The notes beneath the pieces are model-generated. The model saw only the letters and a list, made by a program, of their open reading frames with translations. It had not been told where the DNA came from and searched no databases. Source: Mangrovicoccus algicola (lineage in GTDB: Bacteria; Pseudomonadota; Alphaproteobacteria; Rhodobacterales; Rhodobacteraceae). From it: a DNA stretch of 34,993 nt. The stretch covers positions 1 through 34,993 of the forward strand of contig NZ_JACVXA010000052.1 of NCBI RefSeq assembly GCF_014903745.1, in the 5' to 3' direction. Positions 16,386 to 24,702 of the stretch are shown piece after piece. The position numbers and the translations under genes are program-made. Position 1 is the stretch's first letter, and every line of letters starts with the position of its first letter.

Positions 16386-19300
16386 TTGCACCATCTCTCT
16401 GCCCCCTCCCTCTACGACCCCCAGCTCGAACACTCCTCCTGCGGTGTCGGGTTTCTCACCCGCAAGGACGGGGTCCAGACCAATGACGTTCTGGTCAGGG
16501 GGCACGAGGCGCTCTGCGCCGTGCCGCACCGGGGCGGCATGTCCTCCGAAGGGGTGGGCGACGGGGCGGGGATCAGCGTCGATCTGTCGGTGGCGTTCTT
16601 CTCGAAACATACCGGGCGCAAGCTGAAGCCCGGCCGCTTCGGGGTCGGCAACTTCTTCCTGCCCGCCGATGCCGCGCAGCGTCCGCGCGCCGAGGCGCTG
16701 GTGACGCAGGTGCTGGACGGGCACGGATTCGAGATCCTCGCCCGCCGCGCCCTGCCGGTCAATGACGCGGCGATCGGGCCGCGCGCGGTGAAATGGCAGC
16801 TGCCCATCGAGCAATGGATCTTCGCCGCGCCCGAGGGGCTGGAGGGCCAGGCGCTCGACGCCCGCATCCATCGCGCGCTGCTGGACATCGAGGCGGTCGC
16901 CTATACCGTGCCCGAGCTTGACGGGCTTTATCCGCTGTCGCTGTCGCGGCGCACGCAGGTGTTCAAGGGGCGGCTGAACTCGTGGGAGATCATCCCCTAT
17001 TTCGGCGATCTGTCCGACCCGGATCATGCCGTGCACACCATGTATTTCCACACGCGGTTCTCCACCAACACCGACCCGCATCCGACCATGGCGCAGCCCT
17101 TCCGCCTCATGGCGCATAACGGCGAGCTGAACACCGACAAGAAGAACCGCCTGTCCGAGGCGGCCATCGCCCTTGCCCGCAACACCGCCATCGTGCGCCC
17201 GCGCGGCCAGTCGGATTCGTGCCGTCTGGACCAGACGCTCAATGGCCGGGTCTATGACGAAGGGCTCGACCTGGTGGCGGCGGTGGTCGCGATGATGCCC
17301 CCCGCCTGGGAGAATGACACCCGCCTGTCCCGGCCCGTGCGCGACATGCTGGAATATTTCTCGCTCTACGAGGAGAAGAATGACGGGCCTGCCGCGCTTG
17401 TCTTCGGCAATGGCGAGATCATCGGCGCGCGTCTCGACCGGCTCGGCCTGCGCCCGCTGCGCTCGGTCGAGACGGATGACTATCTTGCGGTGATGTCCGA
17501 GGCCGGGCAGATCAGCTTCCCGCCCGAGACCGTCACCCGCCGGGGCCGGGTCGAGGCGGGCGGCATGATCTATTACGATCACGGGGCAAAGCGCATCGTC
17601 GAGACGCGCGAGGCGCTGGAGACGCTGGCAGCGCAGAAGGACTATGCCGCCCTCCTGCTGGCCGCGCGCACCCATCTGGACGATCTGCCCGAGCCCGAGG
17701 CCGATCCCGGGCAGGCCGCCGACCGCTACGAGGGCGATTTCAACCGGGCCGCCCGCTATGTCGCCTATACGCTCAACCAGGAAAGCTTCCGCTTCCTGAT
17801 GGACCCGATGCTTCAGACCGGGGTCGAGAAGGTTTCGGCCATGGGCTATGGCAATGCGATCAATGCGCTGTCGGATAACGAGGGCGGCGTGGCGAAGTAT
17901 TTCAGCCAGCGTTTCGCGCAGGTGACGAACCCGCCGCTGGATTCCATCCGCGAGGCGGATGGCATGACCCTGCGCGTGAGCCTCGGCGAAAAGCCCCATC
18001 TTGGGCAGGCGCGCCACCCCCAGATCGTCATCGACAGCCCGGTGCTGCGCATGGCCGACGTGCTGAAGATCAAGGCGCAGACGGCGACCCCCTGGGCGCG
18101 GTTCGACATGCTCTATCAGCCGGTCCTCGACGATGCGGCGGCGAATGAGGCCGCGCTGGAGGCAGCCTTCGACCGGCTCGCGGCCGATGTGGCGCGCTTT
18201 GCCCGCGACACCGGCGGCATCGCCATCGTCACCGACCGGCACACCAGCCGCGCCCTTGCGCCGCTGCCGATGACCCTTGCGGTCTCGGCGATCAACCAGA
18301 AGCTGATCGAGGAGGGGCTGCGGTTCAAGGTGTCGCTGGTGGTGGAATGCGGGCAGATCTGCTCGTCGCATCACATCGCCTGCGCGCTCGGCTTCGGGGC
18401 GGCGGCGGTCTATCCGCTGGGCGTGCGGATGCGGGCCGAGGAACTGAATGGCGGCGAGACGCCGGAGTGCACCACGGCCTTCCTGAAATTCCGCAAGGCC
18501 GCCGAAAAGGCGCTGATGAAGACCATGGGCAAGGTCGGGCTCTGCACGGTCGAAAGCTATTCGGGCGGCGAATTCTTCGAGCCGAATTTCCTCGATACCG
18601 GCGACCGCGTGCTGCGCCGCTACTTCCCCAACATGAAGACGCCAGTGGGCGGGGTGCGCTTTGCCACCATCGCGCAATCGGTGGCCGACTGGCACGCCCG
18701 CGCCCTGACGGTGACCTCGGAGGCCGATATCCCCATGCTGGGCCTGTTCAAGGAACGCGCCGAGGGCGCCGGCCACAGCTATGGCGTGACGGCGGTGCGC
18801 GGCTTCGTCGACCTGACCGAGGAGAAGATCGCCTTCGACCGGGGCGGCGACGAGATCGACCCGCTGCGCCTTCTGACCCTGCGGCAGATGGACGACGCGT
18901 TCGGCATCTCCGACGAGGGCTATGTCAATACCAGCTTCGACCGGCTGACCAAGGCGCAGATCGACGGTTTCGCGATCACGCCGGGCTATCGCGATTTCAG
19001 CCGGATGATGGCCGAGGAACGCGCCCGCCGCCCCGCCGCGCTGCGCGATGTGCTGGCCTTCCCGGCGGATATCACCTTTCTGGACAAGGTGGCCGACATC
19101 AAGCGCGAGATGATGCTGTTCAACCGCGCGGGCACCCCGACCTTCGTGATCCGCGGCCTCGATGTGGTCGATCTTGGCGAAGGGCAGTTCCTGATGGCGC
19201 TGACCGGGCCGAAGGCGCTGGATATCGGGCGGCTCGACGCGCTGCGCCAGACGCTGGTGCAGCGCTTCGGCGCCGATATCGAGGGGCATCACATCCAGGG

Positions 19301-21863
19301 CGGCGAGCTGAAGATCGCGGCGAAGGGCATGGCGCTGGATTACATCTCGCGCATCCGCCCCGCGCCCCAGCGCCTCCCGCTGGACGAGGTGCAGCCCGCC
19401 TCCGAGATCACCCCGACGCTTGCCTCGGGCGCCATGTCGCACGGCGCGCTGGTGGCCTCGGCCCATGAGGCGGTGGCGCATGGCACCAACATGGTCGGCG
19501 GCATGTCCAATTCCGGCGAGGGCGGCGAGCACATCTCGCGCTATGGCACCATCCGCGCCAGCCGGATCAAGCAGTTCGCCTCGGGGCGCTTCGGGGTCTG
19601 GGCGGGCTATCTGGCAGAGCCGAACCTGTCCGAGATCGAGATCAAGATCGGCCAGGGCGCCAAGCCCGGCGAGGGCGGCCAGCTTCCCGCGCCCAAGGTG
19701 ACGGTCGAGATCGCCGCCGCCCGCGGCGGCACGCCGGGGGTCGAGCTGATCTCGCCGCCGCCGCATCACGACACCTATTCCATCGAAGACCTCGGCCAGC
19801 TGATCCACGACGCCAAGGCGGCGCGGGTGCGGGTCATCGTCAAGCTGGTCTCCTCCGAGGGCATCGGCACCATCGCCGTCGGCGTCGCCAAGGCGGGGGC
19901 GGACGTGATCAACGTGGCAGGCTCCACCGGCGGCACCGGGGCGGCGTCGGTCACCTCGCTGAAATATACCGGCCGCGCCGCCGAGATCGGCATCGCCGAG
20001 GTGCATCAGGCGCTTGTGGCCAACCGCATCCGGCAGAAGGTCTCCCTGCGCTGCTCGGGCGCGATGCAGACCGGATCGGACGTGGTGAAGGCCGCGCTCC
20101 TGGGCGGCGACAGCTTCGAATTCGGCACCACCGCGCTGATGATGCTCAAATGCGTCATGGCGAAGAACTGCAACATCAAGTGCCCGGCGGGGCTGACCAC
20201 CAATCCCGAAGCCTTCGACGGCGATCCCCGCGCGCTGGCGCAGTATCTGCTGAACATCGCCCATGAGGTGCGCGAGATCCTCGCCGATCTGGGGCTGTCC
20301 TCGCTGCGCGAGGCGCGCGGGCGGGCGGATCTTCTGCACCTGCTGGATCATCCCTCCTCCGTCGGACAGCTGAACCTGCGCGCGATGCTGCAATACATCC
20401 CCGAAAACCCGATGCAGGATCCGGTCTATCTCGAACGCGATTACGCCGTCGACGACGCGCTGCTCGAACAGGTGCAGGCGCGGCTGATCGAGGGCGGCGA
20501 GACGGCGATCACCCTGCGCCCCAACGCGCCCCTGAACAACCGCAACAAGTCGGTCGGCGGCCAGCTTGCCATCGACATCGAGCGGATGCTCAACCACCAG
20601 CTCGCCCGGCGCCCCGCCGCCGCCTTCGAGGACGGGCGCGGCCGGCGCTATCTGGATCATCGCGCGGTGACGGTGGCGACCCAGGGCTCGGCCGGGCAGA
20701 GCTATGCCGCCTTCTGCAACGACGGCATGGTGATGGACCATACCGGCACCTGCAATGACGGCGTCGGCAAGGCGGCCTGCGGCGGCGAGATCATCGTGCG
20801 CGCCCCGCTCGGCGGCGGCCGGGGCGACGGCGAGAACGTGCTGATCGGCAATTTCGCCCTGTTCGGCGCGACCGGGGGACGGCTTTTCGTCGAGGGGCAG
20901 GCAGGCGACCGCTTTGCCGTGCGCAATTCCGGCGCGACGGCGGTGGTCGAGGGCGTGGGGGATTTCTGCGCCGAATACATGACCAACGGCGCGATCCTGA
21001 ACCTTGGCGGCTTTTCCAAGGGCTTCGGCAACGGCATGTCCGGCGGCTTCGCCTATCAATACGACCCGCAAGGGCGGCTGCCGGGGATGATCAGCCACGA
21101 TTCGGTGTTCATGGGCACCCTCGCAGATGGCTCGGAGCAGGCCGCAATCCACCGCGCCGCCGTGCGCCAGCTGCTGGACTGGCACATCGAGGCGACGGGC
21201 TCGGCGCGCGCGCAGGAGATCGCCGGGCGCTGGGACGAGGTGCTGCCGCAGATGGCCTGGGTCATGCCCAAGGCGCTGCTGCAATATCAGGACGCGGACG
21301 CGATCCTTGCGGCGAAGACCGCCAAGGAGCTGACCGAGGAACTCTCGACCGCGCTGGCCGCCCATCAGGTGGCCGAACTCAAGCGCGCGTGGAAGCGCGC
21401 CCGCCCGGTGCATCGCGGCGCCCTGCCCGCCTATGGCGAGACCGACACGCCCGAGATGTTCCGGCTGCTCAACAGCTACACCGTGCTCGAGGCGGCGCAG
21501 CAGATCGCGCGCAAGCGCGCGGGCAAGACCGCCGGCCAGGGCGCCATCGACAAGACCGCGCGCAACCTGGTCCTCACCGAGGATTTCGCGCTGATGACGG
21601 CCCTGGCCAAACATGCCCGCACCGCGATCGCCGGTTACGACCAGGCCGGGCTGGCCACGCTGGTCGCGAACAAGCGGCTGGCGGATTTCAAGAAGGCGCT
21701 GTCGATGCGCAACATCCTGAGCATGGACAGCCCCGGCACCTATGCCTGGATCCTGCATCAGGACGGCAAGAACCGAAGCGCGCTCGGCACCATCCCGAGC
21801 TTTGACGAGATGTTTGCAGGCGCGGCCCTGCCGGACCTCATGGCACGCATTGCGGCGGAGTAA
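16386..21863 (+). CDS. gltB: GltB-like glutamate synthase large subunit, unusually long
   Basis: 1825 residues starting at TTG, chosen because AAGGA lies 8 nt upstream. An 18-residue propeptide precedes Cys19 (SSC-GVGF), the expected N-terminal nucleophile of the glutaminase domain (about 19-430). A central domain follows. An FMN-binding synthase domain lies at about 1005-1340, with SGAMSHGA, GGMSNSGEGGEH and GQGAKPGEGGQLP. A GXGXG beta-helix domain comes next and ends near 1640. Glutamate synthase makes two glutamates from glutamine and 2-oxoglutarate. Oddities are the iron-sulfur cysteines at 1256, 1262 and 1266 (C-x5-C-x3-C instead of C-x5-C-x4-C), an extra segment at about 897-997, and about 185 extra C-terminal residues. 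Typical GltB has about 1500 residues. No gltD is adjacent; the next gene, 4 nt on, is a CysJ-type reductase, so it may receive electrons from that protein. Confidence 0.88.
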   Translation: MHHLSAPSLYDPQLEHSSCGVGFLTRKDGVQTNDVLVRGHEALCAVPHRGGMSSEGVGDGAGISVDLSVAFFSKHTGRKLKPGRFGVGNFFLPADAAQRPRAEALVTQVLDGHGFEILARRALPVNDAAIGPRAVKWQLPIEQWIFAAPEGLEGQALDARIHRALLDIEAVAYTVPELDGLYPLSLSRRTQVFKGRLNSWEIIPYFGDLSDPDHAVHTMYFHTRFSTNTDPHPTMAQPFRLMAHNGELNTDKKNRLSEAAIALARNTAIVRPRGQSDSCRLDQTLNGRVYDEGLDLVAAVVAMMPPAWENDTRLSRPVRDMLEYFSLYEEKNDGPAALVFGNGEIIGARLDRLGLRPLRSVETDDYLAVMSEAGQISFPPETVTRRGRVEAGGMIYYDHGAKRIVETREALETLAAQKDYAALLLAARTHLDDLPEPEADPGQAADRYEGDFNRAARYVAYTLNQESFRFLMDPMLQTGVEKVSAMGYGNAINALSDNEGGVAKYFSQRFAQVTNPPLDSIREADGMTLRVSLGEKPHLGQARHPQIVIDSPVLRMADVLKIKAQTATPWARFDMLYQPVLDDAAANEAALEAAFDRLAADVARFARDTGGIAIVTDRHTSRALAPLPMTLAVSAINQKLIEEGLRFKVSLVVECGQICSSHHIACALGFGAAAVYPLGVRMRAEELNGGETPECTTAFLKFRKAAEKALMKTMGKVGLCTVESYSGGEFFEPNFLDTGDRVLRRYFPNMKTPVGGVRFATIAQSVADWHARALTVTSEADIPMLGLFKERAEGAGHSYGVTAVRGFVDLTEEKIAFDRGGDEIDPLRLLTLRQMDDAFGISDEGYVNTSFDRLTKAQIDGFAITPGYRDFSRMMAEERARRPAALRDVLAFPADITFLDKVADIKREMMLFNRAGTPTFVIRGLDVVDLGEGQFLMALTGPKALDIGRLDALRQTLVQRFGADIEGHHIQGGELKIAAKGMALDYISRIRPAPQRLPLDEVQPASEITPTLASGAMSHGALVASAHEAVAHGTNMVGGMSNSGEGGEHISRYGTIRASRIKQFASGRFGVWAGYLAEPNLSEIEIKIGQGAKPGEGGQLPAPKVTVEIAAARGGTPGVELISPPPHHDTYSIEDLGQLIHDAKAARVRVIVKLVSSEGIGTIAVGVAKAGADVINVAGSTGGTGAASVTSLKYTGRAAEIGIAEVHQALVANRIRQKVSLRCSGAMQTGSDVVKAALLGGDSFEFGTTALMMLKCVMAKNCNIKCPAGLTTNPEAFDGDPRALAQYLLNIAHEVREILADLGLSSLREARGRADLLHLLDHPSSVGQLNLRAMLQYIPENPMQDPVYLERDYAVDDALLEQVQARLIEGGETAITLRPNAPLNNRNKSVGGQLAIDIERMLNHQLARRPAAAFEDGRGRRYLDHRAVTVATQGSAGQSYAAFCNDGMVMDHTGTCNDGVGKAACGGEIIVRAPLGGGRGDGENVLIGNFALFGATGGRLFVEGQAGDRFAVRNSGATAVVEGVGDFCAEYMTNGAILNLGGFSKGFGNGMSGGFAYQYDPQGRLPGMISHDSVFMGTLADGSEQAAIHRAAVRQLLDWHIEATGSARAQEIAGRWDEVLPQMAWVMPKALLQYQDADAILAAKTAKELTEELSTALAAHQVAELKRAWKRARPVHRGALPAYGETDTPEMFRLLNSYTVLEAAQQIARKRAGKTAGQGAIDKTARNLVLTEDFALMTALAKHARTAIAGYDQAGLATLVANKRLADFKKALSMRNILSMDSPGTYAWILHQDGKNRSALGTIPSFDEMFAGAALPDLMARIAAE

Positions 21864-21867
21864 GACG

Positions 21868-23613
21868 ATGAAGCTACCCTATATTCCCGAAGACGCGCCG
21901 TTTTCCGGCGACCAGCGCGCCTGGCTCGGCGGGTTTCTCGCGGGGCTGCATTCGCGCGCCGCGATGGGCGGGGCCGCCCCGGCGGCGGTCGGCGAGGCGA
22001 CCGTGCAGGCGAAGCCCCTGCACATCCTCTTCGGCACCCAGACCGGCAATGCCGAAGAGGTGGCCAACGAGGCCGCGACCCTCGCCCGCACGCGCGGCTT
22101 CGCGCCCCGGCTCGAAGAGCTCGACGCGATCAGCCCCGCGCAGCTGGCGCAGATGGAGCATGTGATCATCGCCGTCTCGACCTATGGCGAGGGCGAGATG
22201 CCCGACAATGCGGGCCTCTTCTGGGAGGCCCTGTCCTCCCCCGAAGCCCCCCGGCTGGAAAGCCTGAAATACGGCGTCCTGGGCCTTGGCGATACCAGCT
22301 ATGACGATTTCTGCCAGGCGGCCAAGCTGATCGACATGCGGCTGGAACAGCTGGGGGCAAAGCGCTTGGGCGAGCGGGTCGATTGCGACGTGGATTACGA
22401 GGAGGTCGCGACCGCCTGGCTGCAATCCACCCTGCCCGCCGCCGAAAGCGCCACCGCCCCCGTGGCCCCCGCGCCCTCGGAGAAGCTGACGAAATCCGGC
22501 TGGTCGCGCAAGACCCCGTACCGGTCGCGGGTGGTCGATAACCGCATCCTGTCCGGCGCCGAGTCCGCCAAGGAAATCCGCCATATCGCCTTTTCGCTGG
22601 GCGATAGCGGCATGAGCTACGAGGCCGGGGATGCGCTTGGCGTCATGCCGGTGAACAACCCCGATTACGTGCAGGCGATCCTGTCGCGGCTCGGCGTTCC
22701 GGGCGAGACGGCGATTGCCGGGCATGACGCGCCGCTTTCCGAATTGCTGACCTCGCGCTTCGAGATCGCCACGCCGTCCAAGGACCTGATCAAGGCGCTG
22801 GCGCCGCTTTCGGGCGACGAGGAATTCCTGCACGTGGTCAAAAATGGCGACAAGGAGGCGCTGGACGCCTGGCTCTGGGGGCGCGACCTGCTCGACGTGC
22901 TGGAGCTGAACCCGACCCTGCCGCTCGATCCCGCCGAGCTGGTCAGCTGGCTCAAGCCGCTGCAGCACCGCGCCTATTCCATCAGCTCCAGCCCGAAGGC
23001 GCATAAGGGCGAGGTGCATCTGACCGTCGCCGCCGTGCGCTGGAACTTCAACCGCCGCCCGCATCGGGGCGTCTGCTCGACCTTCCTCGCGGATTTCGTC
23101 CCCGAGGGCGCGCAGGCGGGCATCTTCATGTCGCCCAACAAGGCCTTCCGCGTGCCGGTGGATGACACCGTGCCGATGATCATGGTCGGCCCCGGCACCG
23201 GCATCGCGCCGTTCCGCGCCTTCCTCGAAGAGCGCCGCGCGCGGGGGGCCAAGGGGGCCAACTGGCTGTTCTTCGGCGATCAGCACCGCAAGAGCGATTT
23301 CATCTACGAAGACGAGATCAGCGCGATGAGCGCAAGCGGCCTGCTGACCCGGCTCGACCTGGCCTTCTCGCGCGACCAGGCCGAGAAGATCTATGTCCAG
23401 AACCGGATGACCGAGACTGGCCGGGACCTTTACGCCATGCTCGAGGAGGGCGGGCATTTCTATGTCTGCGGCGACGCGACCCGCATGGCGCGCGACGTGG
23501 ACGCGGCGCTTCATTCCATCATCGAAACCCAGGGCGGCATGACCCCCGAGGCGGCAACCGACTACGTCAACCGCCTCAAGCGCGACAAGCGCTACGTGCG
23601 GGACGTCTACTGA
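21868..23613 (+). CDS. cysJ: CysJ-type NADPH diflavin reductase (sulfite reductase alpha-like)
   Basis: 581 residues from the ATG at 21868, 4 nt after the gltB stop. Residues about 50-190 form a flavodoxin domain with the FMN loops TQTGNAEE (57-64), STYGEGEMPDNA (104-115) and LGLGDTSYDDF. After a Pro/Ala linker comes an FAD domain with RAYSISSS (368-375) and GVCS (401-404). The NADPH-binding part has GPGTGIAPFR (441-450), a later YVCGDATRMARDV and the C-terminal VY. Such proteins pass electrons from NADPH through FAD and FMN to a metal or haem partner. In enterobacteria that partner is CysI, but none is encoded here. Adjacent partners are a GltB-like Fe-S enzyme and a HemS-like protein. The first 45 residues are family-unspecific. 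Confidence 0.9.
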   Translation: MKLPYIPEDAPFSGDQRAWLGGFLAGLHSRAAMGGAAPAAVGEATVQAKPLHILFGTQTGNAEEVANEAATLARTRGFAPRLEELDAISPAQLAQMEHVIIAVSTYGEGEMPDNAGLFWEALSSPEAPRLESLKYGVLGLGDTSYDDFCQAAKLIDMRLEQLGAKRLGERVDCDVDYEEVATAWLQSTLPAAESATAPVAPAPSEKLTKSGWSRKTPYRSRVVDNRILSGAESAKEIRHIAFSLGDSGMSYEAGDALGVMPVNNPDYVQAILSRLGVPGETAIAGHDAPLSELLTSRFEIATPSKDLIKALAPLSGDEEFLHVVKNGDKEALDAWLWGRDLLDVLELNPTLPLDPAELVSWLKPLQHRAYSISSSPKAHKGEVHLTVAAVRWNFNRRPHRGVCSTFLADFVPEGAQAGIFMSPNKAFRVPVDDTVPMIMVGPGTGIAPFRAFLEERRARGAKGANWLFFGDQHRKSDFIYEDEISAMSASGLLTRLDLAFSRDQAEKIYVQNRMTETGRDLYAMLEEGGHFYVCGDATRMARDVDAALHSIIETQGGMTPEAATDYVNRLKRDKRYVRDVY

Positions 23614-23627
23614 AAGGGGACCTCCCC

Positions 23628-24575
23628 ATGATGATCCAGGGCTGGCAGGCGCAATGCGTCTGCCCGAAGGGCCAGCCGCTGCCCGCCGCGCTGTCCGAGC
23701 TTGCGCCGCAGACGCCGCTCACCACGCTCGGCCATGACATCGAGACGCTGGCGCTGCTCGGCACCCAGTTCGAGGATGCGCTCATCACCACCCGCAATGA
23801 CGGCGCGGTGATCTCCGGGCGGGGCGGCTACGGGCGCCTGCAATCCCGGGACCATTCCTTCACCGTCAATGCGCGGCGCGTCAATCTGCGGTTCTGCCCC
23901 GGCGCGCCGCTGCAGCTGGCGCGCCACGCGCCCGAACGGGGGCAACCCGGCGCCGTCGTCGCCATCGATGCAGGCGGGCAGATCCACCACCGCGTGCAGT
24001 ACATCACCGAACATGACAGCCGCGTCGCGGCCTCGCTCCGGCCCGAACCGGCGCATCTGCCCGCCCTCCCGGAGGCCGCGCCCGGCAATGTCGTCTCGCT
24101 CGGCGCGGTGCGGGCCGCGCGCCAGTCCTGGGAGGCCTCGACCTCGGCCGGCCATCTCGACGATCTGATGGGCGATCAGGGCCGGTCCCGCCGCCGGATG
24201 CTGCCCTGCCTGGGGACAGAGCGGGCCTGGCAGGTCATCCCCCGCATGCTGCCGGGCTTTCTCGAGACGCTCAGGCGGCGGGGCGCGAATGTCACCCGCA
24301 TGGTGCCCGGCGGCGGCGTGCTTCAGGCGCAGTCCGGGGTCTTCCGGCGGGTCGCGCGCATGGACGGGATCGTGCTGTGCCAGGCGGCACGAAGCGATTT
24401 TGCCCTGGACATGAACCGGGTCGCCTCGGTCTGGGTGGCGGCCTCGCGGCTGCATTGGCAGCTCGAGGCCTATGACGACCAGCACCGCGCCGTCGCCGCG
24501 CTATGCGCGCTGCCGCTCTCCTGCGGGCGCGACTGGCGCGACGCCCTGCTCAGCCTGCCCCGCGCGCCATGCTAG
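23628..24575 (+). CDS. Divergent HemS/HmuS-like haem-binding protein
   Basis: 315 residues, close to the family's 340-350. Two related halves are visible. The first has ITTRNDGAV (53-61), the VNLRFCPG segment (85-92) and the EHDSRVAASL end. The second has SWEASTSAGHLDDLM (168-182), a FRRVARMDGIVL strand, FALDMNRVASVWVA and WRDALLSLP. These correspond to the HemS pattern TRN-x-x-AV, DLR-x-FP, the helix carrying the axial haem histidine, and the E-x-x-VWVV strand near the end; His176 would be the axial ligand. Family members bind haem in the cytoplasm and help traffic or degrade it. No haem receptor or hmuTUV transporter is nearby. It lies 14 nt after the diflavin reductase gene, which could serve as its electron source. 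Function is inferred, since the sequence is divergent. Confidence 0.72.
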   Translation: MMIQGWQAQCVCPKGQPLPAALSELAPQTPLTTLGHDIETLALLGTQFEDALITTRNDGAVISGRGGYGRLQSRDHSFTVNARRVNLRFCPGAPLQLARHAPERGQPGAVVAIDAGGQIHHRVQYITEHDSRVAASLRPEPAHLPALPEAAPGNVVSLGAVRAARQSWEASTSAGHLDDLMGDQGRSRRRMLPCLGTERAWQVIPRMLPGFLETLRRRGANVTRMVPGGGVLQAQSGVFRRVARMDGIVLCQAARSDFALDMNRVASVWVAASRLHWQLEAYDDQHRAVAALCALPLSCGRDWRDALLSLPRAPC

Positions 24576-24609
24576 GGGATCGGCAAGCCCTGCCGCATGG
24601 ATCGCGCGT

Positions 24610-24702
24610 CACCGGGTCGGCTCGGACCGCCGCGGCCGTCCGCCGACCCTCGCGGATGGCCGCGGCCAGGGACCGGGCGGACAGGGTGTCGGGGCCGGTC
24701 AG
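24610..24702 (-). pseudogene. N-terminal remnant of an amidase after ghrA
   Basis: Just past the ghrA stop the minus strand reads LTGPDTLSARSLAAAIREG and then RRTAAAV, the normal N-terminal helix of amidase-signature enzymes (L-s-A-x-x-L-a-x-x-I-r-x-G-x-x-s-a-x-x-V). Its first codon would overlap the ghrA stop as CTGA, the same geometry as the ATGA overlaps elsewhere in this operon, so a lost ATG is plausible. The similarity ends near 24625-24610 and the hemS-like gene on the other strand ends at 24575. An 8-bp inverted repeat CCGCGGCC/GGCCGCGG (24630-24637 and 24658-24665) lies inside. The C-terminal remnant is at 15815-15980. Confidence 0.55.

Noticed and set aside
15558-21758. 2066-codon minus-strand open frame opposite the gltB-like gene
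   Set aside because: It is the antisense shadow of a highly GC3-biased gene: composition is His/Arg/Gly/Gln-rich, it has no domain pattern, and the plus-strand protein is clearly the real product.
15961-24607. 10-bp inverted match at the two ends of the block as terminal repeats of a mobile element
   Set aside because: A 10-bp match is expected by chance in DNA this GC-rich; no transposase or longer repeat accompanies it. It is only mentioned under the amidase finding.
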